64,000 bases of DNA, taken from NCBI RefSeq assembly GCF_030272615.1, contig NC_081407.1, positions 437,506,230-437,570,229 on the forward strand. The letters are read 5' to 3'. Shown here piece by piece: positions 56,468 through 64,000 of this stretch; the first letter of the stretch is position 1, and each line of letters starts with the position of its first letter. This DNA comes from Cryptomeria japonica (Eukaryota; Streptophyta; Pinopsida; Cupressales; Cupressaceae). The notes beneath the pieces are model-generated. The model saw only the letters and a program-made list of their open reading frames with translations, was not told where the DNA came from and searched no databases. The position numbers and the translations under genes are program-made.

Positions 56468-58634
56468 TTTTATAGATTAGTGTGACCTAAAGTTGTTTGT
56501 GATGCAGAGGTCAAGATCAATTTCAGAGCTAGTTGGTCGGTTAACGTATTGTTTGAGAGAAACAACTGAGATTTTAGTTTGATTTCAGGAAAGATCTATC
56601 TTGTATAATACGTCTATCTAAGTTGATTCTAAGAGTAGTGTTAGATTCAGTTTGGTTTCAAGAATGATCTATCCTGTATAAGACGTTATCTAAGTGACTT
56701 AGGTTTGATAGGTAGTTGATTGAACTAGCTGAAAGATGATCGACCAAATCGTGCAATGCAAATGGCAGAGGTACACTGTCTTGATCTGTTTATGCTTAGG
56801 ATGATGATAACCAGTATTATGTTCGCTGTAGACTTTTTTTAGGCAAGTTTGACTGTTCTGTACTGACAAAACTAGAGATTCGTACGATAGGATTTACTGA
56901 ACCGGATGACAATTTAGCAGCTTCAAGATGACAACAATTTTTTTTCGTATGAGTTGCTGCCTCGTACCGTACGATAGATGGGTATGTGCAGGATGAAAAA
57001 ATATTTAGTGCGGTTCTATTTCATACAACATAGGATTTAGCTTTAGACGATAAACTTCTGGGTTTCGTATGACACAAGATACGGTGCAGGATGAGAAATC
57101 ACAAGAATCGTACGACACAGGATGTGATGCATGATGATAAATGATTAGATTTGTACGACTGTTCATAGAGTAGAGATTAAAATTCTGAGTTTTTCGATTG
57201 TTGAGTATGACAACTGAGTATGACCAATTCTAAGATGGATTGATTTTTGAGCAGGATAGACTAGTTTTGAACAAAATTTCGACTTAGGATAGACAAGTTC
57301 TAACACGGACAGAGTTTTGACTTAGGATAGATAATTTTTGACATGGACAAAGTTCAACTTAGGATAGACAAGTTCTGACACAGACAAAGTTTTTGATCAC
57401 TGAGATTGTTTCTTGCTTTCTCCAATTTTGGTATTTCAGTTTTTGTTTCAGGGATGAAAAACATAGAAGACACCTCGTATAAATAGTAACTCCAATCACA
57501 ACATGCAAGCCCTAAGGAATTTGGTGAGAGAAGAAAAACTTTTCTTGTAGACTCAAGTACACACCCAATAGCTAATCAGAATATGGCCACCGAGTCTCAC
57601 ACAATGGATTCTCAATGCTGTATTATCCGACTCCAAATGCTAATGGGGGCACAAAAGTATCTTGGGAGAGTTACTATCTCTCTTGCACAAATATTATCCC
57701 CCTTTCGGAGGTGAACCAGGTAGCTTCTAATTTTTAATTGGAACTAGTAAGGGATCCGTTCGGCACATCGATGTATAAACTCAATTAAGAGGTCTCCCAG
57801 CCTTGAAAACCAAGGTTTAATATACCCGAAGGTACGGAGGAGGGCTATTCCTGAGAATTGCTGTTGACTTGATTTTCATCAAATCACATTTATTTTATAG
57901 TGGGTTGGAGTACTTGGCATTTAGCCTTCCCACTTAGGTCGTTCCCCTCACACCGGCCGTAATGGCTTTAAGAGTTTTTCAACCCCTCGGGAGGGCAGGC
58001 CTGCTAAAGATGTTACAAATCTCAAACAAGTAAAAGCCTCAAGGGCCTGGATTTCTGATTGTCTAGAAAAAGACAAGAGCATACTCTCCTACCTCTCAGA
58101 ATCTTCTAAAAATACGAAAGACAGATTTGTTCTTTAACCTGATAGCAATTTAGGTGCCTAAAAATGAATTGAAAGAATACACGATGTTTGGTCGATTTTC
58201 CTTAGGCAACCTGCAAAGACAACGAATTAGTAGTCATATTGTCTTTGTGCGACAAGCATATTCTTTGGCAAGCATTTTGCAAAAAACTGATTAGGCTGTG
58301 AAAAATTCTAAGATAGACAGATAAACAACCAGGGTCAGTCGTCAGAATAATCAATTTGAACAGAAAACCAAAATCATGAAATTTGCTTCTTTTTTTTTTT
58401 TTCTCTTTTAACCATAAATTTATAGAATCATATGAAAGTATTTAAGCTCATACGCGATAGGATTCCAGCTCGTACGAGACATGATTCTAGTTCGTATGAC
58501 ACCTACAGTTTGTTGTTTCAGCCTGTGGGAAATATCGTACGAGATGTACGGACGAAAATCCAAAAAAATTGAAATTTGGAAAATAACAAAAAAAATAAGA
58601 AGTTAGTCTTGGAGGTCAAAAAATGTAGTCTTCT
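56468..58634 (-). other. Nested gypsy 5' leader with repeated CGTACGA words
   Basis: 2.2 kb between the primer site and gag. Words of the type TCGTACGA(T/C)A recur near 56883, 56970, 57068, 57107, 57150, 58452, 58474, 58494 and 58534. At 57280-57395 a unit of about 45 bases (GACTTAGGATAGACAAGTTC...) is repeated three times. A GC-richer island at 57590-58070 contains no open frame of note. Confidence 0.75.
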
Positions 58635-58652
58635 GCCCCACGGTGGGCGCCA
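58635..58652 (-). promoter_or_regulatory. Primer binding site of nested gypsy
   Basis: GCCCCACGGTGGGCGCCA on the + strand reads TGGCGCCCACCGTGGGGC on the coding strand, four bases from the 5' LTR. A TGGCGCC start is usual for Tat-type elements. I do not assign the tRNA. Confidence 0.85.
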
Positions 58653-58656
58653 GAGA

Positions 58657-59797
58657 TGTGTGTGTGAAAAAGGGTTTGTAGCTGTAAGCACAACACTTCA
58701 ATTAAGTAATTACATGCATGGTTAGTAAATAAATAATCAATAAGTAATAAACCATAACAAAGCGACTAATTGTCTTCTAAAAGATGCAAGTATAAGATTG
58801 CTCTTAGATTTTTATAAGCAATACCAGTGACTAGACTACACCAAGACGAAGGATTTAATCTATATAATATTAACTATATGGATGCAAGCTAGATGAATAA
58901 TTCAAGCAATAACAAATTCAAGCAATATGGATAAACTAAATATGGATGCAAATAATCTAAAAAAGCACAATGATCTTCAATGACTCCAGAGCGAAATTAG
59001 CGTGATAATAATCTCCAAGCATGTTCTCAAAAATCTCTGGGGTGAATTGGAATGAGAGCTGAAGGCTGAATTTATAGAGAATTACAAGAGAGATGGTAAA
59101 AAAGCTCAATTTAGGATTAATTGAAAATAATTGAGAAATTAGGTTCAGTTAACCTTGAGATAGATTCCAATTATAGTTTAATTGAAATGCATTTAGATAA
59201 GAAGTTCAAGTTGCATTAAAAATAATATTAAATTAATTCCATGCATTTGAGATAAAAATAAGTAATTCTTTTATTTATTCAAGAAAAGAGTCTTTTCAAT
59301 GCAACTGAACTTCTTTTTTCTGAAAAGCTTTGAGTTCCAATTTTAGAGAATAATCAATAATTCAATTAATTGCTTTTTTGATTTCAAGTTCTAAATTTAG
59401 AAAAAGAAATAATATCTCAAGTTTGATTTCTCTCTCAATTCAATTCTTTTTGTTTAATTTTCAATTCAACTCTTGCTTTGTGATTAATTCTTCTTTTGTG
59501 ATAAATTAATTCCTTTTTTTGCATGATTAAATGGCAAATTTATTAATGAATTAAATATGCTAGGATATTTAATAAATTAAAGTAGGATAATTTGATCAAA
59601 ATGATATTCTTGGAAATGATTCAATTAATTAAATAAATATTTAATTAATATTGAGTAATTGATTTGCCATGTGATATTTGGTGATTAAAGAATTAATTAT
59701 GTGCTCAAGATTGATTTAATTGTCTTTGGTTAGGACCTTGGTGATGTTGTCGATATTAGGGGCCCATGGTTTAGATGACCATTTTTAGGGTATTACA
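58657..59797 (-). repeat. Nested gypsy 5' LTR (right)
   Basis: Partner of 45585-46726. It carries two fewer bases in the terminal TG run and scattered substitutions. On the coding strand it starts TGTAATACCC directly after the duplication. Confidence 0.95.
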
Positions 59798-59802
59798 CAT
59801 AT
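59798..59802. repeat. Target-site duplication, right copy (nested gypsy)
   Basis: CATAT, identical to 45580-45584. Confidence 0.95.
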
Positions 59803-60302
59803 GGGGCAAATCCTGTGGACTTCTTGACTGTCACTCTATCAGCCCATACTGCTAAGATGAATTTTGAATCCCAAGCCTTTTTATTATCACCCAACATGGT
59901 TCTGATTATCATCAACAAGTTCTTATTGCTTTATTCTGCTTGTCCATTTCCTTGGGGATGGTAAGGTGATGAATAAGACAAAGTGATGCCATAATTTTCA
60001 CATAAATTAGAGAACTCCTTGGATCTGAAGCACATCCCATTATCTACCACAATCTTTCGAGGAACTTCGAATCTGGTTAGAATGTTTTCTAAGAGAAACT
60101 TTATCACCACTTTGCTTGTAGCTTGTCTTGTGGGAATAGCTTCAACCCACTTAGTAAAATAATCAGTAGCCACCAAAATCCATTTATGCTCACCACTAGA
60201 TTTATTTGCTATTCCCCCTATGAAATCAATACCCCACATCGGGAATGGCTCTTCTACATGTATAGGTCTGAGAGGAATAGCTCCATTATACTTGAGTTTC
60301 AC
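59803..60302 (-). pseudogene. Host gypsy integrase, core
   Basis: G-I-D-F-I-G-G (first Asp), W-V-E-A-I-P-T-R, V-V-D-N-G-M-C-F (second Asp) and Y-H-P-Q-G-N-G-Q-A-E (Glu). After a TAA near 59931 it continues S-N-K-N-L-L and ends at G-F-A-P-Y, where the nested element cuts the gene. The rest is at 45161-45579. Confidence 0.9.
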
Positions 60303-60787
60303 TGAAAACTTTTGTCAAGCTTCACATTTTCTGATATAGGTATGACAATCCTTGAAAACTTGAGGCCAATAATAACCGGTATTAAGAATTTTATGAGCAA
60401 TGGTTTTAGCTGAGAAGTGGCCTCCACATACACCTTCATGTAAGTCTTTTAAAACATCAAATGCTTGACACTCATCTAGACATAATAAAAGAATACCATC
60501 TCTATTTTTCCAGTATAGATCTCCATTAAATAATACATACCTAGATGTTTGAAGCTTTAAAGTTCTTTTTTGACTATCATTCAAACTATCTAAACATTTC
60601 ATGTATTTCAGGAAGTAAACAATATTTGTATACCAAGGACACCTTTCAATGCTCATTTGTGCATCTTCCAACTCTATTTGATTTACTTGTGCTGCTTCAA
60701 GATTGGATTCTGCCATCAATTTTGCCAGACCCTGACCTCTTACCAACTTTGTGATTTGTAGATCAATATTGAATTCTTGGATCTGGT
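60303..60787 (-). pseudogene. Host gypsy integrase N-terminus (zinc-binding) and tether
   Basis: The tether with L-V-R-G-Q-G-L-A-K-L-M leads from RNase H. The zinc-binding HHCC part shows H-E-G-V-C-G-G-H-F and C-H-T-Y-I-R-K-C. It ends in a stop near 60315, just before the core. No second RNase H lies between the standard RNase H and integrase in this element. Confidence 0.85.
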
Positions 60788-61230
60788 TTATCCATCTGCA
60801 TCTCCTTCCAGTAGTTTATGATTGTATGAAGATGCTTTAACAACAACATTTGGTACATAGGCAATGACGGCGACACCAACTAGATAGGGTCTAAAAGATT
60901 TCATAGCTTTCACAAGAGCATAAGCTTGTTTTTCATTTAAATCATAATTCAATTCAGATGCTTGCAATGTTTTGCTAAAAAATGCCACAGGCTGTTCATG
61001 ACCCTCATCATTCTTTTGTAACATGGCAACAACAATAGTATGGAATGAGGCAAATGAAAACACTTGAAAAGGCTTAGAGAAATTAGGTGATTTTAATAGA
61101 GGGGCTTCCTTGATGGCTCTTTTGATATTTACAAAGGCTTCAAGAGCTTCATTAGTCATTTTATTTCAGCACCCTTTTTCAACATTTTAGCAATAGGCTT
61201 TATGATTTCAGAGTTTTGAAACAAATCTTC
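60788..61230 (-). pseudogene. Host gypsy RNase H (standard position)
   Basis: A-F-V-N-I-K-R-A-I, then P-F-Q-V-F-S-F-A-S, P-V-A-F-F-S-K-T-L and N-Y-D-L-N-E-K-Q-A-Y-A-L-V. This is the gypsy RNase H directly after reverse transcriptase. The first catalytic Asp is not evident (F-S-F-A-S where F-x-x-D-A-S is usual), so this domain may have been degenerate before the element died. Confidence 0.82.
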
Positions 61231-62259
61231 TTACAAAGTTGATTTGACCGAAAAAAAAGATTGAATTGCTTTAACTGTTTTTGGGATTTGAATTTTTTCA
61301 ATAGCAACAATCCTTTCTGGATCGATTCTCACACCATCTTTTGAAACAATATGACCTAACAATTTTCCTTCAGTAACCCCAAAATGACATTTTTTAGGAT
61401 TCAAATATATGCCATATTCTAATGCTCTAATAAAAATCTTTCCTAGATCATTACAATGGTTCTCCACCTTTTTAGATTAAGCAGTCATATCATCTTGGTA
61501 AATTGCCAAGATATAATCAATCATACCCTCAAAGGCTTCATCCATAGCACTCTGGAATGTAGCTCTTACATTTGTCAGTCCAAAAGGCATCCTAGCATAG
61601 ACATAGGTACCCCAAGGTGTAGTGAAAGTAGTTTTGAACTTTTCTGCTTCCCTAACTTTGACTTGATTATAGCCTGAGAAGCCATCCATCATAGATAACA
61701 ATTCATTTCTTGTGACTTTCTGCAAAAGAGCTTCCATGTTAGGTAAAGCATAATTATCTTTCAAAGATGAAACATTTAAATTTTTGAAATCCTCACACAG
61801 TCAGATGTCACCATTCTTTTTTCTGACTGGGACGAAATTGGATACCCATGTTGAGTGCCTTATAGGCTCAATAATACCAGCATTCCTCATTTTCATCAGC
61901 TCCTCCTTCATCTTAGGAGCCAAAGTAGGGTTTATCGGCCTTTGTTTTTGTTTGAAAGGTTTTGCATCAGGCTTCAAGGGTATCTCATGCTAGAACAAAT
62001 CTTCCCTGTATGCTTTAAGGTCATCATATGACCAAGTGAAGACGTGCCTATACTTCCTTAGCATATTAATCAATTCTGTTCTAATTTTTGGTGTGAGCTT
62101 TTTTCCAATATATACTTCTCTTGGGTTGCTTTCACTTCCCAAGTTTATTTTTTCAACATCCTCACATCCTCTTGAATTAGGTCTATAATTTACTACATCT
62201 TTATCATCAAACATTCTTTCAAGCTCTATCAATCCTTTTGGAATTTTATTTGTTTTTAG
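61231..62259 (-). pseudogene. Host gypsy reverse transcriptase
   Basis: K-Y-R-H-V-F-T-W-S-Y-D-D-L marks the start of the region. Then follow W-V-S-N-F-V-P-V-R-K-K-N-G, L-S-M-M-D-G-F-S-G-Y-N-Q-V, Y-A-R-M-P-F-G-L-T-N-V-R-A-T-F and the catalytic Y-Q-D-D at about 61485-61500. F-G-V-T-E-G-K-L-L-G-H-I-V-S-K-D-G ends it. Stops near 61990, 61790 and 61475 and a frameshift before the RNase H break it. Confidence 0.9.
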
Positions 62260-62940
62260 CTACAATACCTCTTGCCCAAGTATAGTCCCTCTACCATCCT
62301 TATCCTCCACAAGTCCATTCCAATCAATCTGTTGGTTCTCATATTGATCTTCACAAAATAAGAACTTTAGCAAATCCTTGTCATCATCAAAAACTTGCCA
62401 ACTTTTTACATTGTCAGGCACTGACGGTCTGGTCTTGATTTCTACTTGGGTAATATCATCCAAAGGGATGTCATTATGCTTGATAGCCAAGTTAGCCATG
62501 AAGTATGCCCAAATATTATTGGATCTTTCAGTCCAATTGATGGAGAGAGCATCAAATAGTTCAATGCAATCCCAAACTTCGTTCCCATAGTTTCTTTATT
62601 TTTAATTTTTTGCAGCAAATTTGCCTCTAACTTGTGAAATGGCTAATTTTGAATCACCATAAACTATTAGTAACTTAATGCCATGTTTATTTTCTTTTTT
62701 AAGTCCTAATAAAAGGGCCTCATATTCAACAACATTATTAGTACACTCAAAAGTTAACAAGAAAGAGTATTTAAATTTTTTTCCATTAGGTGAAATAAAT
62801 ACAACTCCTGCTACATTTCCATCCTTACTGTAGGCACCATCAAAATATAATTTCCAAATTAAATCTTCATTTTGTTTAACTGTTTGTGTAACTTTATCGA
62901 TTTCTAAAGGTTTAGAAATACTTACCTGAAAGTTGTCCAT
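62260..62940 (-). pseudogene. Host gypsy extra RNase H domain located before reverse transcriptase
   Basis: W-K-L-Y-F-D-G-A-Y-S-K-D-G (Asp), N-N-V-V-E-Y-E-A-L (Glu) and I-V-Y-G-D-S-K-L (Asp) are clear RNase H motifs. They are followed by E-V-W-D-C-I-E-L-F-D-A-L and N-N-I-W-A-Y-F-M-A-N-L-A, where the last acidic residue of the usual N-x-x-A-D motif is Tyr. The domain is in frame with the protease upstream and the reverse transcriptase downstream, with stops only near 62600. Its tail runs on into E-I-K-T-R-P-S-V-P-D. It resembles the archaeal-type RNase H of Tat elements but sits at a different place. Confidence 0.82.
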
Positions 62941-63984
62941 ATCAGAATGGCAAAATCAAGTCATTTCATCATGATCAACCTCTTCTATGAGATATGGAGC
63001 TCTTGGTTCTTTGTTCATCCTCACCGCTGTCCCTTCTACTGGAATAGTAGAATACAACAAGTGAAGCTGAACATGTCCACCCACTAAGTTGGACCACTAT
63101 CTGGATAGTAGCATCCCATAGTTCGCAGGCACTTGTACAACTATGATATCTATTTTCTATGCAGTGTCTGGGCAGGCTGGGAATCTGAACTCAACATCCT
63201 TCATGATTCATATTATAGGAACTGACCAATTGTCCATGGCATAACACTTACCATAAGGTTTATCAATGTGCATTCCCAACTCTTTCATGACATCTTCTGG
63301 CATGATATTTAGTGCCCCTCCTGAGTCTATCATGCAATTTTTTAGCATTTTTTCATTTATCAACAGTGTTAGATAAAAAGGATCTACCTGTGTGAGATTT
63401 TTGGTAACAGATGTGCCAAGATACACCACAGGAGGATCTTCCTTTGATTTAGGATCTTCCCTACTCACTTCTCCAGCATTAGATATAATTTTTAAAGTCT
63501 CATTTTTGTAATCTGGAAATTTTATTACTTCTAGCAAAGGCATAGATATCTTCACCTGGGATAGTGCTTGAGACATGAATGAATTACAATTTGAATTGGG
63601 CTTACTTGCTTGTTTCTTCTCTATAGGCTTAATGATATTTGGTATTTTCATTTGTTTAGTTTGTTCCGGTTCTTTCCCTTTCTTGGCACTTGCATCCTTG
63701 CCCTTAGCTGCATTATTATTGGTCCCACCAGATTTTGTGACCTTGGCAAAAATACCTGCTGGCTTGCCCTGCTCATTGTTGACATTCCTATTTCTCAGCT
63801 GGTAATTGCTTTTCACTTGTTCTACAACTACAATAGTAAAAGCTTTCTTCTCTTCTTTAGTCAAGTTTCTCAAAGAAGGCACTGCTTCCTCCTGAAACAA
63901 TTTTCTCAAAGCAGGGATATCTTCATCATCATCCAAAAAAACCTGTTGTATGCTATATTGCAAATTCTCTCTTCTTTGATGCAC
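62941..63984 (-). pseudogene. Host gypsy Gag C-terminus and protease
   Basis: Lys-rich polar Gag tail (63500-63984), then the protease active site C-M-I-D-S-G-G-A-L-N-I-M-P with Asp at about 63327. V-P-A-N-Y-G-M-L-L-S-R follows near 63120, a usual feature after the protease in this lineage. Stops at about 63208, 63160 and 63110. The frame is open to the right edge region. Confidence 0.85.
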
Positions 63985-64000
63985 ATAGAAATATTCTTCT

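Larger units (their letters stand above)
45585..59797 (-). mobile_element. Complete nested Ty3/gypsy element (Tat-like), decayed
   Basis: 14.2-kb element on the minus strand inside the integrase gene of another gypsy element. LTRs of 1.14 kb (45585-46726, 58657-59797), a CATAT duplication, a polypurine tract (46727-46740) and a primer site (58635-58652). From high to low coordinates: a 2.2-kb leader, gag, protease, a G-patch region, reverse transcriptase, RNase H, a second RNase H, integrase, and a 1.9-kb 3' non-coding region. The second RNase H after the first is the mark of the Tat lineage. The frame from 55824 to 48850 has many stops but no frameshift. Confidence 0.95.
43122..64000 (-). 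mobile_element. Host Ty3/gypsy element, runs off the right edge
   Basis: Minus-strand element whose own sequence is 43122-45584 and 59803-64000, split by the nested element. Order from high to low coordinates: Gag C-terminus and protease, an RNase H domain, reverse transcriptase, standard RNase H, integrase, 3' region, candidate LTR. The 5' LTR, primer site and Gag N-terminus lie beyond the window. From 63984 to 61467 the frame is continuous apart from stops. Its domain order differs from that of the nested element. Confidence 0.88.

Overview
This is a stretch of plant nuclear DNA made almost entirely of old, nested retrotransposons. I found no ordinary host gene, rRNA or tRNA. Plant origin is supported by L1-type LINEs whose ORF2 carries an added RNase H domain and whose ORF1 looks like DUF4283 plus a zinc knuckle, by Ty1/copia elements primed from the initiator-Met tRNA, and by Tat-like Ty3/gypsy elements with a second RNase H. 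The strong AT bias, the long decayed elements and the absence of genes suggest a large repeat-rich genome. A gymnosperm is plausible but is only an inference.

Layout. (1) 471-2361: a 5'-truncated LINE (family A, copy A1, + strand) between 15-bp target duplications. (2) 3005-4655: a 1.6-kb polypurine satellite-like tract. (3) 4663-10021: a complete but decayed Ty1/copia element on the minus strand, with 0.6-kb LTRs and an ATGAC duplication. (4) 10022-11670: AT-rich spacer. (5) 11671-30512: one full-length family A LINE (A2, minus strand, about 7.2 kb of its own sequence) that has been split twice. A 3.6-kb TG...CA element (16541-20167, duplication ATTGG) sits in its ORF2. A full-length family B LINE (B1, 22215-30200, minus strand, duplication TTTACAGTGTT) sits in its ORF1. 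(6) 30576-32216: a third family A LINE (A3, minus strand, 5'-truncated). (7) 33999-35734: a second, 5'-truncated family B LINE (B2, + strand, duplication ATTATTTAGGG). (8) 35735-39490: AT-rich spacer with CA-type microsatellites. (9) 39491-63984: a three-level stack. A copia-type non-autonomous element (LTR, primer site, gag with zinc knuckles, then an unrelated ORF) is cut at 43121 by a Ty3/gypsy element on the minus strand ('host' gypsy, running off the right edge). The integrase of that element is in turn cut by a complete 14.2-kb Ty3/gypsy element (45585-59797, duplication CATAT).

The most interesting content is in the LINEs. Both families carry an extra reading frame downstream of ORF2. 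In family A, three copies share an ORF beginning M-E-V/A-x-F-T-L with a Y-R ... G-L-E-L-G core. In family B, two copies share an unrelated ORF of about 450 codons with a globular N-terminal domain, an acidic stretch and a coiled coil. Part of the family B domain also seems to occur in the non-autonomous copia-type element at 42.1-42.8 kb. A second point is that the host gypsy element carries an RNase H domain between protease and reverse transcriptase, whereas the element nested in it has its second RNase H in the usual place after the first.

Almost all reading frames are broken by in-frame stop codons but surprisingly few frameshifts, so all coding entries are given as pseudogenes. Coordinates of element ends rest on visible target duplications where stated. 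Family names (A, B, host, nested) are my own labels.
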